Shown piece after piece: positions 59,004 to 64,000 of a DNA stretch of 64,000 nucleotides. How positions within the stretch are numbered: the stretch's first letter is position 1; each line of letters starts with the position of its first letter. Location: NCBI RefSeq assembly GCF_027923385.1, contig NZ_BSEC01000002.1, positions 169,352 to 233,351 on the forward strand, written 5' to 3'. The notes beneath the pieces are model-generated. The model was not told where the DNA came from and did no database searches. It saw nothing but the letters and a program-made list of their open reading frames with translations. The DNA is from Methylocystis echinoides (lineage in GTDB: Bacteria > Pseudomonadota > Alphaproteobacteria > Rhizobiales > Beijerinckiaceae). The position numbers were made by a program, and so were the translations under genes.

Positions 59004-60040
59004 TGGCCGCTGAGAACGACAAGCAGACCTTGCTGGCGTGGCTCCAGACCGCGCTCGAGTTGGAGCTGGCCACGATACCGCCGTATTTGGTGGCGCTCTT
59101 GAGCATTCAGCTTCCTGGCAATCGTGCGTCCGCGGAGATCATCCGGAGCGTGATGATGGAAGAGATGCTTCACCTCGTTCTCGTCGCGAATGTCTTGAAC
59201 GCGGTCGGGGGCGCCCCGCGGATAGACGAGGCGGCGATCCCGTCTTATCCGTTGCATCTGGAATTCCAAGGCAAGCCTTTCGCCGACCGCCAGTTTCTGA
59301 TCGATCTCGCACCGTTCAGCGGCGCCACGATCTCAACCTTCTTGAAGATTGAGCTTCCGCACCGCCCTCCGCAGCCGGAACTCCTCGAAGCCGCACTGGT
59401 CGTGCCAGCGCCAACGATCGGCGAGTTTTACGGTCGCATCATTGCGTTACTGACCGAGCTCGATGGACAGGAGCCGTTGTTCGTTGGCGACCCAGCTCGG
59501 CAGATCGGCGAGGATTTTTATTGGTCCGGCGGCGGACGCATCATCAAGGTGAACGATCTTGCGAGTGCCAAAGCGGCGTTAGATCTCGTCATCAGACAGG
59601 GAGAAGCGTCGCCCGCTCCTGCCGATTCCGCTGAAGCCAATCTCGGCCATCCGTTCGCGATGGGACATTATTTCCGCTTCAGGGAAATCGAGGCTGGGCA
59701 CCGTTTCGTTGAAGGCGATAATCCATACGGCGAACCAACGGGTGAAAGCCTCGCGGTTGACTACACTGCGGTCTATCCCATCATGGTGAGCCCAAAATCA
59801 TCCAGCTACCCCGAAGGGAGCGCGCTGGCGGGCCTAAATCGCGTTTTCAATCAGCGCTATACGGCTATGCTCCAGGAGATCGAGCAAGGGCTGAACGGCG
59901 TGCCGAAGGCGCTCTACACCGCCATCATGGACGGCATGCATGGTCTGCCACCCGTCGCGCACGAAATGATGAAACTGGTCGCGGACGGAGACGCACACGG
60001 CCGCACCGGCTGTCCCACCTTCGAGTGGCTGCCGGCCTAA
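59003..60040 (+). CDS. Ferritin-like protein (VioB/iminophenyl-pyruvate dimer synthase type)
   Basis: 345 residues. The ferritin-like four-helix domain carries di-metal type ligands: LQTALELELATIPPYL and MMEEMLHLVLVANVLNAVGG (E-E-x-x-H), matching the ferritin-like domain found in VioB-type proteins. The C-terminal half contains YTAVYPIMVSPKSSSY and VAHEMMKLV. Domain members couple indolic radicals in violacein synthesis, but most homologues are uncharacterised. Translation is coupled to the GMC gene, so the three genes probably carry out one oxidation pathway. Confidence 0.75.
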   Translation: MAAENDKQTLLAWLQTALELELATIPPYLVALLSIQLPGNRASAEIIRSVMMEEMLHLVLVANVLNAVGGAPRIDEAAIPSYPLHLEFQGKPFADRQFLIDLAPFSGATISTFLKIELPHRPPQPELLEAALVVPAPTIGEFYGRIIALLTELDGQEPLFVGDPARQIGEDFYWSGGGRIIKVNDLASAKAALDLVIRQGEASPAPADSAEANLGHPFAMGHYFRFREIEAGHRFVEGDNPYGEPTGESLAVDYTAVYPIMVSPKSSSYPEGSALAGLNRVFNQRYTAMLQEIEQGLNGVPKALYTAIMDGMHGLPPVAHEMMKLVADGDAHGRTGCPTFEWLPA

Positions 60041-60208
60041 CATTTACGACTCGCGTCTGCGCAACACGACGATGGTCGACCTAATTCGAACCTCGATGGA
60101 TTTCGCCTCGTGTAAGGATTGGAAACCGGAAAGCGCCTACTGGGAAAATGGTCGCCTACGCGCAGACGATTGCACGCAATAAAAAGGCGGCATTGCCTGA
60201 GGGCTATC

Positions 60209-60346
60209 AGAGGATGGACCCGGCGGCTTTACGAGAGCCCCTTCACAGATTTGGACGATCAGGGCGTAAGCGGCGTTTTTGCGCCCGCAGACGTTCACGA
60301 ACTCGTGCGGACGCTCAATGAGATTCGACAGCGAACCGCGGCGTAA
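60209..60346 (+). pseudogene. Possible 3' remnant of a type I restriction R-subunit gene
   Basis: The frame reads WTRRLYESPFTDLDDQGVSG, VFAPADVHELVRTLNEIR and ends shortly after. The 'PFTDLDDQGV.GVF...V.ELV..L..IR' pattern resembles the extreme C-terminus of HsdR proteins. No upstream coding sequence in frame is left. The rest of 60041-60469 shows nothing. Confidence 0.35.
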
Positions 60347-60469
60347 ATGCCCATGCGGCGGACGTACGAGATTCTTCGAGTGGTAGGACCACTGCCAGAT
60401 TTCAGCGCAAGCCGCTATCAACGAGCTTAACGCCTTCTATTGCTCGTAACTCTACGTCGCTTAAAGCGG

Positions 60470-63400
60470 TTAAGTGCGTCTTAAAGTGATGTTGACGGCC
60501 TGGGGGCCTCGTCGGTTGAAGGCTAAATTGAAAACGATTTGGCTACCCGCGCGCAGTCGGTCCCAGTCCTCGCGCGCGCTTGCAGCTCTCGATGCGAAAA
60601 TATCTAGTGGAAAATCGATCGGCTTAACAAAGGCGTAGCCTTCTTCTTTCCGGGAAACTGACCCGTTGTAATCAAGTAGGTTTCCGTGGCCATCTTCTAC
60701 AATCGCAGCGGCTGTCGTTCGGAATCGTCCCCAAGCTCTCTCGTTCAAGCTGTCGAATACCGACTTTGCGTCAGAAGCGCGATTATCGATGAAAAGCTCT
60801 CGAGCATACCAAAATTGCGCTTCGAAATTATTGTCTCCTGCAGCAAAGCTCTGCCGCAAATGGCCCAAAATATCTTTCCGATTAGCCCCTTCTCTTTTAA
60901 GAAAATGAGCCAATTCAAGGTGCGCCGACCGGCTATCCGCGTTCTCACGCAGGCAGTGCTGCATTACCTCGATCGCCTTCGATCTGTTCCCGTCAGCTTC
61001 ATAGCGCCTCGCCAACCGGACTGCGAGCCAATCTTGGCGAGGGTTGATCTTGAACGCTTTTTCGAGGGCCGAAAGTGCTTTCGGGGCATTGTTGAGCAGG
61101 TCTTGTAATTCGGCCTCTGCAGCAAGCAGGTCAGAGCTTTCGGGAAACGAGCTACGCGCTTTCTCTATCGCGCCTTCAGCCTCTTTCGTGGCCGCCAGAA
61201 CGGCCGAGTCGGCGTCCGCGCTTACCGTCCCTGGTTTTCCGAGCATCTCGCGTAGCTCGTCGAGCGCCACTTTAGCTCGCGTCCACAGATCATATTCAGT
61301 AAGCATACCAATATCACCCCCGAGCATTCCTCGGGCGGCTTTCCGGTATGACTGTTTCCGCAACGGGTCTTGCGTTTCCAACGCTTGTCGCCGAGCGACC
61401 TCAGCCTGAGTGTGCTTGATGCTTCTGTTATTAGGGCTCAACGTTGCAGCCCTTAGAGCTGCCTCAGACGCCTCGTCGAGCGAGCCTTGTGGGTGGTGAA
61501 GTTCAAATACCGCCCGCTGCTGTAATACGAACGAATCGCCCTTAGCGGCCGCTTCTGCTTTTTCAAACAAAAGCCTTCCAAGATTAACGTTCGCAAACAT
61601 TGTTATAACGTTGCGGCCACGAATAAGACGAGAGAAGGTCTCCCTATCCGACGAATAATCGATATTTATTGACGAAATGAGCGTCGCCAGAAGATCATAT
61701 CGATCTTCCTCGGAGACCAAGGCTTGGTTGAACACAAGTTCGGCAACATGCCGATGCCGGCTTCGATAAAAAATGTCACCACGGACGTGCTTATCGCTGT
61801 CCACGAGGACGACCTCGGCTAGCGGCTTCAAGAACCGTTGACTGAATTCAGTGAAGCTGATTTTCGAGACCCGCGACACCAACCCCGCACGGACCGGCGC
61901 GCCAAACTGGTGCAAAGCGCAAATTTGCAGATAGAGAGACTGGGCCTCTCGTGGCTTGATACGCTCGTATTCGTCGAGAATGATTTTTTCGAACGGCACC
62001 CCCATTGTGGTTTCGTGTAGTGCCACCAACAATTGGCTGTTAGCCCTGTTCGAAAAGGCGTCGATTCTCTCCTCTGGCGTTCGATCCGACAAGAGGCCAA
62101 GGGCTCGATGTTCTTCCAGCTTTTTAAGTAGCTCGCTAATTTCGTCACGTGAAAGGTAGCCTATCGAAAAGTCCTGCAAAACGAACGGCTCAAGCTGATC
62201 GCAATAAATGTTCCATTCGTTTTCACGTTCTGCCCCCAGAACTGTGAGCGGAATCTTACGGCTCCGGGAGGCATCCAGCAGTTTTTTCAATTCCGTTCGA
62301 TAAAGGGCGACTCGATCAACGAACAGATAAATGCGTTTACCTGTAAGGGAGAAAATCTCTTCGATGGGTTCTATCCTAATTCCGGCAGCTCCCTCCGCAT
62401 AGAGGACGATCTTTTCGTAGGATATACCGGCTTCCCAAGCCACCCTCTTTAGCGCGACCGTTTTTCCGTTCCCGGCCGGCGCTTTAATTAAGAAAAACTC
62501 CGCGTTTTTTCTCGTATTGTCATCCGCAAGGATGGCATCGACTATGATCGAGTCTGTTATCGGTCTGCGAATGTCCAGGCTTTGGGTTATGCAGCCGAAC
62601 CCTGTGTCGTAACCTCTATAGAATTCTCTGGCATCTTGTGGCGATGCGACGAATCCGCCGTGTAGATGGCTTACGTCCCGCTCAATAAACGAGCGGAGAG
62701 AGTCTGATTCAGTTGCCCGCGCCACCCGGTAATGCGTCGCCAGACTGAGCTGACCCGCCATATCAGGACGCCTGAGCTGACGAGCGACCGATGTTATCTT
62801 GTTATCGAGTTCACGGAGGAATTGCTCGAACGTTGCGGGTATGCAGGTCACCTGATGGCCCGACCAGTAACGAGATTCGATGTCGCTCAAGCCGGGAGAA
62901 ATATTGTAAAACATCGGGCGTTTAATAGACTTGTCGGTTAAGTCAAAAAGCACTTGCTGGATATGAGCATCCGCGATGCTGTATCCGCAAAAGACAATCG
63001 GGTTTTCGAAGCCATAATCGCGCAGGCGGGCATAAAATCTCGTGCGATTGGTAGCATAACTAGCATATTGATCCTGCCCCAGGATAAGGGGAACGTCTGA
63101 ATCTGTGTAGGAGTCGATGCAGCCATGCAGCTTTAGAAAACCGACAGGATCGGAAACCTCACGCATTCTGGTATCAAAGAGATCGCCATCCTTAACTGAT
63201 TTGACTAAAGTTTGAACGGAGCCTCTGGCTTTTTCATAGGCACGTTCGATAATCAGATCGAAATTCGTGCTTGCAATGGCTCGCCACCTGAACGTTGGAA
63301 CTAACAAATGAAAGTCTCCGGGCTGGAACTCGAAAAACAGGTCCCGGATATATTTCTGCAAGTGAGTAAGGCCGACTTCTGTGGCCGCCATCGCTGCGAC

Positions 63401-63589
63401 AGCCGTCAACTGCAGGTGTTTCAATTTTCCGTCGAAGAACTTGTCACAGATGCTATCTCGTAACGTGTCTCCAAGCGGCATCTGCTCTCCTTTGGGATGG
63501 ACGGCACCACGGCTTGCTCCGGCCCCCAAAAACAGAACAGCACGCTGTTCTTGAACGGCGCTAATCAGAGCTGGAGGAAGCGTGATCAT
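60470..63589 (-). CDS. SIR2-STAND NTPase with helical repeats and a cold-shock-like C-terminus (Avs5/DSR-like defence protein)
   Basis: 1039 residues from ATG 63589 (GAGG eight bases before). The N-terminal SIR2 domain is complete: VLFLGAGASRGA (about 18-29), ASTNFDLIIERAYE, LKLHGCID and VFCGYSIADAHIQ. A P-loop at about 373 (IKAPAGNGKTVALKRVAWE) starts a STAND-type NTPase, followed by helical TPR-like repeats (for example ALSALEKAFKINPRQDWLAV). The last 70 residues (GHGNLLDYNG, EEGYAFVKP, LDIFAS, LRAGSQIVFNLAF) look like a cold-shock/OB domain. By family, such proteins sense a phage product and deplete NAD. The gene is visibly more AT-rich than its neighbours, suggesting separate acquisition. 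Confidence 0.8.
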   Translation of the reverse strand: MITLPPALISAVQEQRAVLFLGAGASRGAVHPKGEQMPLGDTLRDSICDKFFDGKLKHLQLTAVAAMAATEVGLTHLQKYIRDLFFEFQPGDFHLLVPTFRWRAIASTNFDLIIERAYEKARGSVQTLVKSVKDGDLFDTRMREVSDPVGFLKLHGCIDSYTDSDVPLILGQDQYASYATNRTRFYARLRDYGFENPIVFCGYSIADAHIQQVLFDLTDKSIKRPMFYNISPGLSDIESRYWSGHQVTCIPATFEQFLRELDNKITSVARQLRRPDMAGQLSLATHYRVARATESDSLRSFIERDVSHLHGGFVASPQDAREFYRGYDTGFGCITQSLDIRRPITDSIIVDAILADDNTRKNAEFFLIKAPAGNGKTVALKRVAWEAGISYEKIVLYAEGAAGIRIEPIEEIFSLTGKRIYLFVDRVALYRTELKKLLDASRSRKIPLTVLGAERENEWNIYCDQLEPFVLQDFSIGYLSRDEISELLKKLEEHRALGLLSDRTPEERIDAFSNRANSQLLVALHETTMGVPFEKIILDEYERIKPREAQSLYLQICALHQFGAPVRAGLVSRVSKISFTEFSQRFLKPLAEVVLVDSDKHVRGDIFYRSRHRHVAELVFNQALVSEEDRYDLLATLISSINIDYSSDRETFSRLIRGRNVITMFANVNLGRLLFEKAEAAAKGDSFVLQQRAVFELHHPQGSLDEASEAALRAATLSPNNRSIKHTQAEVARRQALETQDPLRKQSYRKAARGMLGGDIGMLTEYDLWTRAKVALDELREMLGKPGTVSADADSAVLAATKEAEGAIEKARSSFPESSDLLAAEAELQDLLNNAPKALSALEKAFKINPRQDWLAVRLARRYEADGNRSKAIEVMQHCLRENADSRSAHLELAHFLKREGANRKDILGHLRQSFAAGDNNFEAQFWYARELFIDNRASDAKSVFDSLNERAWGRFRTTAAAIVEDGHGNLLDYNGSVSRKEEGYAFVKPIDFPLDIFASRAASAREDWDRLRAGSQIVFNLAFNRRGPQAVNITLRRT

Positions 63590-63792
63590 CGTGAAGCCTC
63601 GGCCGCTATATGGTCGGCGGTATATCCGGCCAGATTGAGAATAAAATCTATGCCCAGGCGACGGGTGAACACCGCACGCCGCCATTCCAGGCCGCGGGCC
63701 GTGCGGCATAAGTCCGCCGCAACCTCAGGACGCTTTAGGAAGGTCGAATCGGGATGGTTTTTTCGGAATGCCATGTAGGCCAGCTTAGCCAT
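63586..63792 (-). CDS. Small protein coupled to the SIR2 gene
   Basis: 68 residues. Its stop overlaps the SIR2 start by 4 bp (ATGA), which argues for real translation. Basic and helical (MAKLAYMAFRKNHPDSTFLKRPEV, DFILNLAGYTADHIAAEASR). No family recognised; it could be a regulator or a leftover 3' end of another gene that now supplies translation to the SIR2 gene. 63793-64000 shows nothing further. Confidence 0.4.
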   Translation of the reverse strand: MAKLAYMAFRKNHPDSTFLKRPEVAADLCRTARGLEWRRAVFTRRLGIDFILNLAGYTADHIAAEASR

Positions 63793-64000
63793 GATTCATG
63801 GTTCGTTCTATAGGGTTCTCCTCCCTTTAAGCTACCCGCTTGTCGCTGCCGCGATGCATAGGCCGACACCCTTTTACGCATTCCCGATCCTCATGCGTCG
63901 AACACGCGCTGCTCACCCTTCAGGATTCTGCGAAGGCTTGGTTTTCTCCTGTTCCCTTTAGCGATCCGCATGCGGCCTCTCATGTGGGGACGTTGACCGG

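Noticed and set aside
1..64000. CRISPR array
   Set aside because: I saw no regularly spaced direct repeats and no cas genes.

Overview
The window reads as the backbone and cargo of a large conjugative plasmid (or a plasmid-derived integrated element) from a high-GC alphaproteobacterium, most likely of the Hyphomicrobiales/Rhodobacterales type. The grounds are a RepC replication initiator with a counter-transcribed RNA leader (RepC is known only from Alphaproteobacteria), a ParA ATPase, a MobC/MOBP-type relaxase pair and a complete VirB1-VirB11/VirD4 type IV secretion operon. I cannot name the species, and I cannot tell a free plasmid from an integrated copy.

Layout. 1-8.9 kb: a ParB-family protein cut by the window edge, then a toprim (primase-like) gene split in two by a RIT element (three overlapping tyrosine recombinases). 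The element itself carries an intact, diverged toprim gene. A DUF2493 gene with a structured leader follows. 9-16 kb: small, mostly secreted plasmid proteins (SSB, SNase-like protein, lipoproteins, an acyltransferase, a transglycosylase) and an XRE-type regulator operon. 16.2-24 kb: replication and mobilisation (ctRNA, RepC, SSB, ParA, accessory DNA-binding protein, MobC, relaxase). 24.1-28.2 kb: a recombination scar holding a PIN toxin-antitoxin pair, ParD with a broken ParE, decayed second copies of mobC, virD4 and relaxase, an IS1595-type insertion with an exact target duplication, a tRNA-Gly 3' scar and an IS110 relic. 28.3-41.3 kb: a defence island with a DISARM-like operon (909-aa unknown protein, DrmA, DrmB, DrmC, N6-adenine methylase), AbiEi with a broken AbiEii, and a frameshifted fragment resembling the C-terminus of a prokaryotic Argonaute. 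41.4-54 kb: virD4-virB11-virB10-virB9-virB8-virB6-lipoprotein-virB5-unknown-virB4-virB3-virB2-virB1, all on the minus strand and nearly all overlapping or abutting. 54-64 kb: an HNH nuclease, a GMC oxidoreductase/ferritin-like three-gene cassette, a possible restriction-enzyme remnant, and a 1039-aa SIR2-STAND-repeat protein ending in a cold-shock-like domain.

How it fits together. An AT-rich, partly palindromic box of the type CTAAA(A/C)TATA recurs in front of at least ten backbone transcription units, including ssb, the secreted-protein genes, repC, parA, mobC and the virB operon. I did not see it in the defence cargo. This suggests one plasmid-encoded regulator, for which the XRE protein at 13.7-14.2 kb is the best candidate. 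Structured inverted-repeat leaders in front of DUF2493 and an ssb may be entry-phase (single-strand) promoters. The cargo is mainly anti-phage and anti-plasmid defence, much of it in a state of turnover.
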